Shown piece after piece: positions 15,132 to 22,971 of a stretch of 33,704 nucleotides of DNA (its first letter is position 1; the number at the start of each line of letters is the position of its first letter). Origin of the DNA: Rhodococcus sp. (in: high G+C Gram-positive bacteria). GTDB taxonomy: Bacteria > Actinomycetota > Actinomycetes > Mycobacteriales > Mycobacteriaceae. The stretch spans positions 1 through 33,704 of the forward strand of contig JAAZAD010000112.1 in the NCBI GenBank assembly GCA_012514505.1. Reading direction: 5' to 3'. The notes under the pieces were generated by a model that saw only the letters and a program-made list of their open reading frames with translations, did no database searches and was not told the DNA's origin. The position numbers and the translations under genes are program-made.

Positions 15132-16340
15132 CTATTGCGCGTCACGGTACTTGCGCAGTTCCTGCCGGGCGATGGCGCGTTTGTGCACCTCGTCGGGGCC
15201 GTCGGCGAGTCGGAGGGTGCGAAGATGCGCGTAGGCCATCGCGAGAGGAAAATCGTCGGTGACGCCGCCTGCTCCGTGCACCTGAATGGCGCGGTCCACG
15301 ATCTTCAGCGCCATGTTGGGGGCGGCAACCTTGATTGCGGCGATCTCGGTGCGGGCTTCTTTGTTCCCGACCGTATCCATCAGATGCGCGGCCTTCAGCG
15401 TCAGGAGACGCACCATCTCGATCTCGATGCGGGCCTCCGCAATCCAGTCCTGAATGTTGCTCCGGTCGCTGAGCGGCCGACCGAATGTGACCCGGGACGA
15501 CGCCCGGCGGCACATCAGTTCCAGCGCCCGTTCGGCCATTCCGATCGCCCTCATGCAGTGGTGAATTCGCCCCGGCCCGAGGCGTGCCTGGGCGATAGCG
15601 AATCCCTCACCCTCGCCTGCAAGAACATCCTTGGATGGAACCCGCACGTTCTCGAAGGTGATCTCCGCGTGGCCTTCTCGGTCTGCGCACCCGAACACCG
15701 GCAGGTTGCGCAGCACCGTGACACCCGGTGCGTCGATCGGGACCACCATCATCGACTGCTGCCGGTGGACAGCCGCATCAGGATCGGTCTTGCCCATGAC
15801 GATCAGCACCTTGCAGTTCTTGTGCATCGCATTGGACGCGAACCACTTGCGGCCGTTGAGGACGTACTCGTCCCCGTCACGCACCATGCTGAGTTCGATG
15901 TTGGTCGCATCCGAGCTGGCCACCGCAGGTTCGGTCATGGCGAATGCCGATGCCATCGTGCCGTCGAGAAGCGGCTCGAGATACGTCTTCTTGTGCTCGT
16001 CGGTCCCGAAGAGGGTGAGGACCTCGATGTTCCCCGTGTCGGGGGCGTTGCAGTTGCATGCCTCCGGGGCGAGGCCGCTTCGCCCCATGATCTCGGCGAG
16101 CGGCGCGTAGTCGAGATTGCTGAGTCCAGGACCCCACTCCGCGTGCGGGTGAAAGAGGTTCCACAGCCCACGCTTTCGCGCCTCGGCTTTCAGTTCCTCG
16201 AGGATCGGAGGCTGGAAGTGGGGGTCACCCGATTCGCGCATCTGCTGGTCGTACACCGGTTCCGCCGGATACACATGTGCGTCCATGAAGTCGAGAAGGT
16301 CTGCCTTGTACTGCAGAGCACGATCCGAGAACTCGAACAT
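15132..16340 (-). CDS. acyl-CoA dehydrogenase, ACAD10/ACAD11-like
   Basis: A 402-residue flavin enzyme that would insert a 2,3 double bond in an acyl-CoA, or a related substrate. Seen are [17 protein letters not shown] (FAD/substrate segment, about 133-149), [20 protein letters not shown], the helix region [21 protein letters not shown] and the FAD-contact [15 protein letters not shown]. The catalytic-base position near the C-terminus reads LADGPDEVH, so Asp380 replaces the usual Glu of YEGT. [11 protein letters not shown] is a mark of the ACAD10/ACAD11 branch, associated with 4-hydroxy-acid degradation. I set the start at ATG 16340, preceded by AGGAG (6 nt). A longer open frame begins inside the SDR gene and is unlikely. 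The HAD protein two genes upstream fits this idea. Confidence 0.9.
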   Translation of the reverse strand: MFEFSDRALQYKADLLDFMDAHVYPAEPVYDQQMRESGDPHFQPPILEELKAEARKRGLWNLFHPHAEWGPGLSNLDYAPLAEIMGRSGLAPEACNCNAPDTGNIEVLTLFGTDEHKKTYLEPLLDGTMASAFAMTEPAVASSDATNIELSMVRDGDEYVLNGRKWFASNAMHKNCKVLIVMGKTDPDAAVHRQQSMMVVPIDAPGVTVLRNLPVFGCADREGHAEITFENVRVPSKDVLAGEGEGFAIAQARLGPGRIHHCMRAIGMAERALELMCRRASSRVTFGRPLSDRSNIQDWIAEARIEIEMVRLLTLKAAHLMDTVGNKEARTEIAAIKVAAPNMALKIVDRAIQVHGAGGVTDDFPLAMAYAHLRTLRLADGPDEVHKRAIARQELRKYRDAQ

Positions 16341-16399
16341 GATTGCTCCTGGAGGTTGGTTACAAAAAGTGTGATGAGCTGCGACGACGGTGGCGGCTG

Positions 16400-17218
16400 T
16401 CAGGCTTCCTGCATCAGGGCGTCCTGATAGCGCCGCATACCTCGAATCCACCGGTCGTAGTCCGAACCCTTCTGGCGGTACAACTCGAGAACCTGCACGT
16501 GCGGAAGAATGAGGAATTGCTCGGCGTCCATTGCCGCCAGGACCAATTCGGCAACCTCTGCAGGTTCGAGGACAACACCGGCTGTGGTGACGGCGCGGGT
16601 CGCGGCCACGCCGAGCGGGTCACCGGAATCGCGGCCTTCGTACAGCAGCTTCGTGTTGACGCCCATCGGGCACAGGCAGCTGACCCTGATGCCGCGGTTG
16701 CCGTAGGTGACGGACAACCACTCCGCGAATCCGACAGCGGCATGTTTGGTGGTGGAATAGGTGGCCGAACCGATCTGAGTGAGCAGGCCGGCAGCGGAGG
16801 CGGTGCTCACGAAGTAGCCCTCGCCGCGCTCTTCCCACTGCGGCACCAGGATCTGCGCGGCCCGGATGTGGGCGCGCAGATTCACGTCGAGCGCCTGATC
16901 CCATGCGCTCTCGTCGGCGTCCAGCCCGGGTTGTCCACCGATACCGGCGTTGGCGAAGTACAGATCGACGGGGCCGAACTCTGCTTCCGCGACACCCAGG
17001 GCCTCACGAATGTGCTCGGTGTCGGAAGCATCGCCGCCGAGACCGAGCGCCGCTTTCGGGTGGGTGGCAACGATGTCGGACGCCACGGCCTGAGCAGCGT
17101 CACCGTCGAGATCTGTCACCACGACCTTCGCGCCTTCGTCAGCCAGTCGCCGTGCGAGCGCACCGCCGATTCCACCGCCGCCACCAGTGACTACGGCGAC
17201 CCTGCCTGCAACCTTCAC
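16400..17218 (-). CDS. SDR family oxidoreductase
   Basis: A 272-residue short-chain dehydrogenase. TGGGGGIG (11-18) binds the cofactor, and DLDGD at the strand-2 end points to NAD(H). FANAG replaces the usual NNAG. The catalytic triad is Ser141 (STASAAG), Tyr154 and Lys158 (YSTTK). The C-terminal tail ends in a basic, aromatic helix ([14 protein letters not shown]) typical of a group of actinobacterial SDRs linked to acyl-CoA metabolism. Start is GTG 17218 with AAGGGA upstream. It is the first gene behind a good internal promoter (TTGAAT-17 bp-TATACA), so this SDR and the four downstream genes can probably be expressed apart from the TetR, HAD and dipeptidase genes. Confidence 0.9.
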   Translation of the reverse strand: MKVAGRVAVVTGGGGGIGGALARRLADEGAKVVVTDLDGDAAQAVASDIVATHPKAALGLGGDASDTEHIREALGVAEAEFGPVDLYFANAGIGGQPGLDADESAWDQALDVNLRAHIRAAQILVPQWEERGEGYFVSTASAAGLLTQIGSATYSTTKHAAVGFAEWLSVTYGNRGIRVSCLCPMGVNTKLLYEGRDSGDPLGVAATRAVTTAGVVLEPAEVAELVLAAMDAEQFLILPHVQVLELYRQKGSDYDRWIRGMRRYQDALMQEA

Positions 17219-17254
17219 GGACGTCCCTTCGGTCGTGATCCAGCTCTCACCGTA

Positions 17255-17283
17255 TGTATAGTTGAATCCGGCGTCAGATTCAA
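17255..17283 (-). promoter_or_regulatory. internal promoter of the catabolic array with overlapping inverted repeat
   Basis: Read on the minus strand: -35 TTGAAT (17283-17278), 17-bp spacer, -10 TATACA (17260-17255), about 37 bp before the SDR start codon. A perfect 7-bp inverted repeat, TTGAATC-N8-GATTCAA (17262-17283), covers the -35 and the spacer, exactly where a repressor would block RNA polymerase. Repeat size and spacing suit a TetR or GntR dimer. The TetR gene at the head of the array is the nearest candidate. Confidence 0.6.
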
Positions 17284-17302
17284 TATCTGCAGTTCACGCT
17301 CG

Positions 17303-18253
17303 TCACGCCGGCCAGGTTTGCCGGGCGACTCGCAGGAAGTTCCCACCGAGGACTGCCGCCACGTCGTCGTCCGACCATCCGCGCTGCGACAGGTGTGCTC
17401 CGAGGGTGGTGAACGTCTCCGGGGGCATCCACCGGATCGGGCCCCACCGCGTATACGACTCGTCGAAAAGGTGCGGGTTGGTCGCGATCTCACTGAGGAA
17501 GTCGTCGGCGTCGAACGAGTGATCGGCGCTGATCCCCACGTGGTCGATTCCGACGAGTTCGGCGGCGTACTCGAGGTGCCGGGTCATCGCGTCCAGAGTG
17601 GGAGTGTTGGGCCCCAGAAAGATTCCCACCCCGGTGATGCCGACGACGCCCCCGGTGGCAGCGCACGCTCGCGCTTGGTCGTCCGTGATGTTCCTGGGGT
17701 GATCCCACACCGACCGCATGCACGAATGGCTGTAGACGACCGGCAACGTCGAAACCTCGCACATGTCCAGCCCGGTGCGCGGGCTGCAATGCGACCCGTC
17801 CGGAACCATCCCGACCGCGTTCATTTCGGCGACCAAGGCACGACCCCACGATGTGAGGCCGTGATCGTTGGCGTCGAGGCAGCCGCTTCCCGCGGGATTG
17901 GCATGGTTGTACGTCGGCAGCATTGTCCGTACACCGAGGTCGGCGAAGGTTTGGAGGTTGGCCAAGTCGCCGTCGAGAGGAGCGGAGTCTTCGAGATCGA
18001 AAGCGACCGAGATAGTTCCTGCGGGACCGATCTCGACATCTTCGACGGAGAATCCGAGGCGAAGACCGGGATGCTCGGCAATTCTGGTCGAGAAGTGCTC
18101 GAGGAGTCGGGTCGAATCAGCGAAGCTGTGCGGCGAGTAGCCGGCATTGACCGAGACCAAGGTCGCGCCGGAACGGCTGAAGCGCGTCAATGGTCCGACG
18201 TCGGCGTCCGGTTGTAGCGGCAGACACGCGTGTTGATCCCAGAGCAGAGTCAC
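17303..18253 (-). CDS. membrane dipeptidase (peptidase M19) family protein with altered metal site
   Basis: A 316-residue amidohydrolase-superfamily protein of the renal-dipeptidase type. The typical ligands Glu88 (FDLEDSAPL), His155 (GSHCS) and His176 (VVYSHSCMRS) are present, as are GIDHVGISADHSFD (Asp244) and the C-terminal LGGNFLRV. The N-terminal metal motif HxD of the family reads His8-Ala-Cys10 (WDQHACLP), so a Cys stands where a beta-metal Asp is expected. Despite the name I see no signal peptide or membrane segment. It may cleave a dipeptide- or amide-like intermediate rather than a true dipeptide. Start is GTG 18253, with only a weak ribosome site. It sits between the HAD and SDR genes of the array. 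Confidence 0.85.
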   Translation of the reverse strand: MTLLWDQHACLPLQPDADVGPLTRFSRSGATLVSVNAGYSPHSFADSTRLLEHFSTRIAEHPGLRLGFSVEDVEIGPAGTISVAFDLEDSAPLDGDLANLQTFADLGVRTMLPTYNHANPAGSGCLDANDHGLTSWGRALVAEMNAVGMVPDGSHCSPRTGLDMCEVSTLPVVYSHSCMRSVWDHPRNITDDQARACAATGGVVGITGVGIFLGPNTPTLDAMTRHLEYAAELVGIDHVGISADHSFDADDFLSEIATNPHLFDESYTRWGPIRWMPPETFTTLGAHLSQRGWSDDDVAAVLGGNFLRVARQTWPA

Positions 18254-18282
18254 GGGTACTCATCTTGCCCGTAGTGGGCCTG

Positions 18283-18924
18283 CTACGCCCCGATGCCGAA
18301 CCGTTCCGCGAGTTGACGGCGGGTATCTTCGGCCCCGGTGTGTAGGACCCCGGCAATGCCGAGTCGGGCCGCGCCGTCGAGGTTCTGCTGAAGGTCGTCG
18401 ATCATCACAGCCTGCTCGGTTTGCACGCCGAGGCGGTCGCAGGCGATCTGGTAGATCTTCCGGGACGGCTTACGCACCCCTATCTCGGAGGAGATGACCA
18501 CCACGTCGGCAAGCGATTGCAGATCGAAACCGTTGTAGCAGTCACGTCCGAATGCATTGGATACCAACGCAACCGGAACACCCGCTGCACGCACATCCTC
18601 GATCACGGCGAGCGTCGCCGGATCGGCGGTAAGCCCCGCCATCATGCGCTGAACCAACCCACCGGGGTCCACCGTCACTCCACCGACGCCGAGCCTTTCG
18701 GCAAAACCGTGCGAGAACTCGTCTTCGTCGATGCGCCCCGATTCATGATCGGAGAGGAGCTTCTTCGCGACGTCGTCGCTCGCCAGGAGCCGAATCGGTA
18801 GACGCGGGTCCACACCGATCGACGCTCCGAATTCCTCGAAAGCCGTGTGCACACTGCTGGTGAGCACGCCGCCGAAGTCCACCAGCACGGCGGTGCGCGT
18901 CGAATCGATCTCCGTCGAAGACAT
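18283..18924 (-). CDS. HAD-IA family hydrolase, ACAD10 N-domain-like
   Basis: A 213-residue haloacid-dehalogenase-fold phosphatase candidate. Motif I is VDFGGVLTSS, with the nucleophile Asp and Gly at +2. Motif II is LVSNAF, motif III Lys is in RKPSRKIYQIA, and motif IV is MIDDLQQNL. The stretch from RKPSRKIY through DDLQQNLDGAARLGI follows closely the pattern in the N-terminal HAD domain of animal ACAD10. I set the start at ATG 18924 because AAGGAG lies 9 nt before it. An ATG at 18948 overlaps the TetR stop and is the alternative. In this array it is physically linked to an ACAD10/11-like dehydrogenase. Substrate unknown. Confidence 0.88.
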   Translation of the reverse strand: MSSTEIDSTRTAVLVDFGGVLTSSVHTAFEEFGASIGVDPRLPIRLLASDDVAKKLLSDHESGRIDEDEFSHGFAERLGVGGVTVDPGGLVQRMMAGLTADPATLAVIEDVRAAGVPVALVSNAFGRDCYNGFDLQSLADVVVISSEIGVRKPSRKIYQIACDRLGVQTEQAVMIDDLQQNLDGAARLGIAGVLHTGAEDTRRQLAERFGIGA

Positions 18925-18940
18925 CGTCGGATACTCCTTG

Positions 18941-19633
18941 TCAGTCATGCATCGGCAGACGCAGCGCATTCGCCCACAGCCGTGTCGCGATGGAAACGAG
19001 GTCGTCGAACGACGCCGGCTGGACACCCTCACCCACGTTCGGTTCGGTGACGAAGTAGGCGAAGCCCAGGCGGCTGATCATTCCGGACAGCGCCAGTGAC
19101 GCGAGGAGGGGATCCAGCTTGGCGTCCGCCAGTCCCCGGTCCTGCAACGTCGCGATGCTGCGCGCATTGCGACGAACGAAAGCGTCGGCACGCCTCTGGC
19201 GCAGCCGTCGAAATTGCGGATCGATGTTGGCAACCTGCTCGAGCAGACCCATCAGCTTGGCATTGCGCTGGTAGGCCGCGAAGTAGGCGCGGTTGCTCGC
19301 CTCGATCACCGCAATCGGGTCGTCGTCGGCCTCCACATGCGGCATACCCGGGTGCATCATGTCTTCCTGCGCCGTCTCGAGAACCGCCGCAAAGATCTCG
19401 TCCTTGCCCGCGAAGTAGGTGTAGAACGTACCCGCGGAGCACTGCGCTTCCTTGGTGATGTCGATGAGCCTCGAGTCGAGATACCCGTCGCGCTCGAACA
19501 CCGTTCGCGCTGCCGAGACCAGCGCCGACCTCGTCCGCAGGCCGCGGCCGGTGGTCGGCAGGTCACGCAACAGCGAGGTATCCGCCATCGAGGGCGGCTC
19601 CTCGTTAGCCTCGCCTGGAGCGTTGAGAGACAT
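18941..19633 (-). CDS. TetR-family transcriptional regulator
   Basis: A 230-residue repressor-type protein. The N-terminal HTH spans about residues 30-75 (RTRSALVSAARTVFERDGY, then IDITKEAQCSAGTFYTYFAGKDEIF). The variable C-terminal half would bind an inducer, probably an acyl-CoA or other array metabolite. It is first of the eight-gene minus-strand array, with its stop 16 bp before the HAD start chosen here. The start is uncertain. At 19633 a TATAAA box lies 7 nt upstream, suggesting a leaderless transcript. An ATG at 19588 has GAGGAG in front of it and would give 215 residues. A 14-bp near-palindrome just upstream may be its own operator. Confidence 0.9.
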   Translation of the reverse strand: MSLNAPGEANEEPPSMADTSLLRDLPTTGRGLRTRSALVSAARTVFERDGYLDSRLIDITKEAQCSAGTFYTYFAGKDEIFAAVLETAQEDMMHPGMPHVEADDDPIAVIEASNRAYFAAYQRNAKLMGLLEQVANIDPQFRRLRQRRADAFVRRNARSIATLQDRGLADAKLDPLLASLALSGMISRLGFAYFVTEPNVGEGVQPASFDDLVSIATRLWANALRLPMHD

Positions 19634-19640
19634 GCGCTTA

Positions 19641-19662
19641 TTTATACGTCAACGATCGGTGA
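19641..19662 (-). promoter_or_regulatory. TetR gene promoter with near-palindromic operator candidate
   Basis: On the plus strand TCAACGATCGGTGA (19649-19662) is a 14-bp palindrome with one mismatched symmetric pair. It adjoins TATAAA read on the minus strand (19646-19641), which lies 7 nt before the ATG. Operator-like placement suggests autoregulation. The sequence differs from the inverted repeat at 17262-17283, so one regulator need not bind both. Confidence 0.4.
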
Positions 19663-19796
19663 ACATGTGCTCCCGGGACCGCCGGTCCTGACGAAATCAG
19701 GGTGTCGCGCCCTGTGCACCGTGTTGTACTGGATGCCGTGGGAAACCCACCTCCGTGACCCGTGGTGGGCCTGGCGACCGCGTCGGAGGAACAACC

Positions 19797-22016
19797 GTGA
19801 GCACAGTGGCGTCATCCGAGAAGCACGAGAACGGCGCGCCGGTGCGTCGAGGCTGGCCCGTGTTCACCATCGTCGCGGTCGCGATCATCGCCTTCTTCGC
19901 CGGCGGATTCGGTGGCACGTTCCAGAGCAAGCTCGCCGAGGTCCAGAAGAACGACAACGCCTCCTACCTGTCGAACACTGCCGAATCCACGCTGGTCACC
20001 AACGAGTCCGCACAGTTCATCCAGGTCGAAACCATCCCCGGATTCGTCCTGTTCCACAGCGACACGCCACTGACGGACCCGGACAAGTCGGCGATAGCGC
20101 AGGCACGTACCGCAATCGCAGGCGTTTCCGGGGTCGATACCCAGGCGATGACCGACCCCAACTACTCGGCCGACGGAACCACCGCATCCATCTATGTGCC
20201 GCTGGTCTCGCAAACAGACGGTGAGGCCGTCGCCGGTGACGTCCTCGCCTCCACGGAAGAGGACGTGCTCGCCGCCGCCAAGGGAGCAGTGTCGGGACTG
20301 GAAGTCCTCCCGGCCGGCCCGGCCGGGCTCCTCGTGGCGTTCATCGACGCCTTCGAGGGGCTGGACGGCACACTTCTGAGCGCGGCACTGCTGGTCGTCA
20401 TCCTGATACTTCTGGTGGTCTACCGCTCGCCGGTGTTGTGGTTCTTCCCCCTGCTCTCGGCGCTTCTCGCACTGGGTCTCGCCTCGATGGTGATCTACCT
20501 GATGGCCAAGGCCGAACTCCTCACGCTCACCGGTCAGAGCCAGGGCATTCTGTTCGTGCTGGTGATCGGCGCGGGAACCGACTATGCACTGCTGTTGATC
20601 GCCCGCTACCGAGAGGAATTGCACTTTCACAGAAGCAGGTTCGACGCCATGATCAAGGCATGGCGTGAGTCTGCACCGGCCATCACCGCGTCGGCTGTCA
20701 CCGTGATTCTGGGTCTGCTGTGCTTGATGTTCTCGGAACTCAACTCGAACAAGAGCCTCGGCCCCGTGGCGGCCATCGGCATCGCGTGCACCTACCTCGT
20801 GATGATGACCTTCCTCCCGGTCGCCCTGGCTGTCGCGGGTCGATGGGTTTTCTGGCCCCGCAAACCCAAGGTCGATCACGCTGCGGACATGGCCGCGCAC
20901 GGCATGTGGGGGAAGATCGCCGCGTTGGTCGGCCGGAGAGATCGCCCCCTCTGGATCGGCACTACGGTCCTCCTCGCCGTCCTGTTCCTCGTCGGCATCG
21001 GCAGCTTGAAGACCGACGGCTTGTCCTCGACCGAGAACTTCACCAACACCCCCGATGCCGTTGCAGGGCAGGAGCTGTTCGACTCGAAATTTGATCCCGG
21101 GGCGGGCGCACCGGCCGTGATCATCACCAATGCCGATTCGGTTTCCGCGGTGACCGATGCAGTCGAGGGACTCGAGGGCGTGTCCCAGGATCCCGGAGCA
21201 GTGTGCCCGCAGGTGGACACCGCCAAGGTCACGGAAGCAGTGAAGACCAACCCCGAGGCAGTGGCAGCAGCCGCTGGCGCAGGATGTGCGCCCCAAGCTT
21301 TCCAGGTCGCCCCCATCGACGGGCGCATGATGTTGAACGTCGTGCTGGCCGATTCATACGACTCGGATGCAGCGCTGGAGACGGTGCAACGTCTCCGCGA
21401 CGCCGTCCACCCAATTCCCGGCGCCGACGCCTTGGTCGGTGGCACCACCGCCACGACCCTCGACGTGCAACAGGCATCCGTCCACGACCGGAACCTGATC
21501 ATCCCCATCGTGTTGGTGGTGATATTCATCGTTCTCGCGGTTCTGCTTCGGGCGCTGCTGGTTCCGATTCTTCTCATCGGCACCGTCGTGTTGTCGTTTG
21601 CCGCGACCCTGGGCGTGTGTGGCCTCTTCTTCACACACGTATTCGGATTCGCGAACGCCGATCCGGCATTCCCCTTGTACGCCTTCGTGTTCCTGGTCGC
21701 GCTGGGTATCGACTACAACATCTTCCTGATGACACGTGTCCGTGAGGAAACGGAGCAGCACGGCACCCGCGAAGGTGTGTTACGTGGTCTCGCCGTGACC
21801 GGTGGAGTGATCACTTCCGCCGGCATCGTGCTCGCGGCCACGTTCGCAGTTCTCGGCGTGCTGCCACTCGTGTTCCTGGCTGAAGTCGGATTCGCGGTCT
21901 CGTTCGGAGTTCTGCTCGACACCATGATCGTGCGCAGCATTCTCGTTCCCGCTTTGTCGCATGACATCGGCAAGAAGATTTGGTGGCCGTCAGCGCTTGC
22001 CAAGTCGAATAGCTGA
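19797..22016 (+). CDS. MMPL family (RND-type) transporter
   Basis: A 739-residue membrane transporter of the MMPL group, proton-driven exporters of lipids and drugs. Two similar halves are seen. Each starts with one helix and an extracytoplasmic domain, then a bundle of about five helices. The characteristic charged helices are GAGTDYALLLIARYREEL (first half) and GIDYNIFLMTRVREE (second half), carrying the Asp-Tyr pair thought to relay protons. The second external domain has a Cys pair (PGAVCPQ and AGCAPQ). I choose the GTG at 19797 because GGAGG ends 6 nt upstream and the first helix (WPVFTIVAVAIIAFFAGG) follows shortly after. It diverges from the TetR gene across 163 bp, so TetR control is possible. 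Confidence 0.92.
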   Translation: MSTVASSEKHENGAPVRRGWPVFTIVAVAIIAFFAGGFGGTFQSKLAEVQKNDNASYLSNTAESTLVTNESAQFIQVETIPGFVLFHSDTPLTDPDKSAIAQARTAIAGVSGVDTQAMTDPNYSADGTTASIYVPLVSQTDGEAVAGDVLASTEEDVLAAAKGAVSGLEVLPAGPAGLLVAFIDAFEGLDGTLLSAALLVVILILLVVYRSPVLWFFPLLSALLALGLASMVIYLMAKAELLTLTGQSQGILFVLVIGAGTDYALLLIARYREELHFHRSRFDAMIKAWRESAPAITASAVTVILGLLCLMFSELNSNKSLGPVAAIGIACTYLVMMTFLPVALAVAGRWVFWPRKPKVDHAADMAAHGMWGKIAALVGRRDRPLWIGTTVLLAVLFLVGIGSLKTDGLSSTENFTNTPDAVAGQELFDSKFDPGAGAPAVIITNADSVSAVTDAVEGLEGVSQDPGAVCPQVDTAKVTEAVKTNPEAVAAAAGAGCAPQAFQVAPIDGRMMLNVVLADSYDSDAALETVQRLRDAVHPIPGADALVGGTTATTLDVQQASVHDRNLIIPIVLVVIFIVLAVLLRALLVPILLIGTVVLSFAATLGVCGLFFTHVFGFANADPAFPLYAFVFLVALGIDYNIFLMTRVREETEQHGTREGVLRGLAVTGGVITSAGIVLAATFAVLGVLPLVFLAEVGFAVSFGVLLDTMIVRSILVPALSHDIGKKIWWPSALAKSNS

Positions 22017-22440
22017 AGTTTCAACACTTGACAGTTGCGAGTACCAGGCGCTTACGCTGATTGTGTCGCATCTGCTGTGTAAGCAGAAGGGAATCGTCGT
22101 GGCTGCCAGAGGAAGGCCCGCCCGCGATCTCGACGATCGTGACTGCGTGACCGGCCTCGCTGTGCGCGATACCGACGGGGGACGCAGTACTGAACATCGT
22201 GGTCGCGGCCCGCCCACTGATAGGTCTTGCCTTGTCCGAGGTTCGCGGACGAGAAGGCAGGCGATCCCATTTCCACACTCACCGTCGTCAAACCTGATTC
22301 CGGGTTCGACACCGCGGACATCGCGCACCGGTCCCAACCAGGGGTTGGGCGACTTCCCCACCATGGTCGATGTCTGACATCGACGCCGCTGCATACCGCC
22401 CAGGAACACCGCAAGAGTGTATCGATCATAAGGAAACGCC
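22017..22440. other. 424-bp region without a convincing gene
   Basis: Several overlapping frames are open on both strands, but none has a good ribosome site, family pattern and consistent codon use together. Near the left end TTGACA (22028-22033) is followed at 19 bp by TACGCT (22053-22058), a plausible promoter reading right. GTG 22100, behind AGAAGGGAA, could start a frame ending at 22377, but its product is Arg-rich and unlike a folded protein. The stretch may be a long leader, a decayed gene or an untranslated RNA. Confidence 0.35.
22028..22058 (+). promoter_or_regulatory. possible sigma-70-like promoter downstream of the MMPL gene
   Basis: TTGACA, 19-bp spacer, TACGCT, starting 12 bp after the MMPL stop and reading towards the small secreted-protein gene. 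The spacer is 1-2 bp longer than ideal. If it is used, the transcript would have a leader of about 380 nt before the ATG at 22441. Confidence 0.35.
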
Positions 22441-22911
22441 ATGACTACCAACAGGATTCAATGACACAAAACAACGGGTGCCGCAGTCGCTGTTGCGGCG
22501 GCCGGGGCTTCACTGCTTCTCGCCGCGCCCAGCGCATCCGCTGTGGTAACGGGACCACTCACAGTGACTCCGAGCGCACAGTTCACCATCCCGATCCTCA
22601 CCGACGCCGGACATGGGACCACCTGCTCGTACGAGCTGGGGGCGACAGCAGGCGCTATCGGAGATGAGGCCACGTTCAAGGTAGAGAGATGGGATGCCGA
22701 AGCTGTACCGCCGGCCTTCGTCGCGGAACCGTCCCTCGGCCCCACGGCCGGAGCCGTCGCTGCCGGCGACGTGCTGACGGAAGTGTGGGTACCCCAGGCT
22801 GTCGGAACGTACAAATTTACGCTGGATGGAACTACCGAAACGGTCGAGGTGAAGGTTACCAACGCAGTCGACATCTTGGGCTTCGTGTGCATACTGCTCC
22901 CCGAAATGTGA
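22441..22911 (+). pseudogene. small secreted protein gene interrupted by a TGA at codon 8
   Basis: ATG 22441 has a good AAGGA site but reaches TGA after seven codons (MTTNRIQ, stop at 22462-22464). In the same frame translation resumes as HKTTGAAVAVAAAGASLLL, a textbook signal peptide with a cleavage site at PSASA. A 122-residue beta-rich domain follows (TVTPSAQFTIPIL, then EVWVPQAVGTYKFTL, then TETVEVKVTNAV) with two Cys (TTCSYEL and GFVCILL). A CGA-to-TGA change would restore one 156-residue exported protein. The only later start in frame is GTG 22543, which drops the signal peptide. So this is a nonsense mutant, a sequencing error or, less likely, a readthrough case. Family unknown. Confidence 0.7.
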
Positions 22912-22928
22912 TTGCCACACAGCGCAAA

Positions 22929-22952
22929 GAGGGCAGCACATCGGCCGCCCTC
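22929..22952. terminator. possible bidirectional terminator hairpin
   Basis: GAGGGC (22929-22934) pairs with GCCCTC (22947-22952) over a 12-nt loop, within the 60-bp gap between converging genes. There is no T-tract on either side, as is common in high-GC actinobacteria, so it is only moderately supported. Confidence 0.4.
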
Positions 22953-22971
22953 CTGCCAATTCCGGGCGAGA

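Noticed and set aside
16343..18217. Long open frame on the plus strand, antisense to the SDR and dipeptidase genes
   Set aside because: It lies opposite well-supported genes with catalytic motifs, its product is Arg/Gly/Val-rich without family features, and high-GC DNA makes such antisense frames common.
19812..21296. Long minus-strand open frame antisense to the MMPL gene
   Set aside because: The product is His/Asp/Arg-rich with no recognisable domain, and the opposite strand has a clear MMPL protein.
22462..22464. TGA as selenocysteine or programmed readthrough
   Set aside because: The position lies in the basic start of a signal peptide, where selenocysteine makes no sense, and no SECIS-like hairpin follows. 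A point mutation or sequencing error is simpler.
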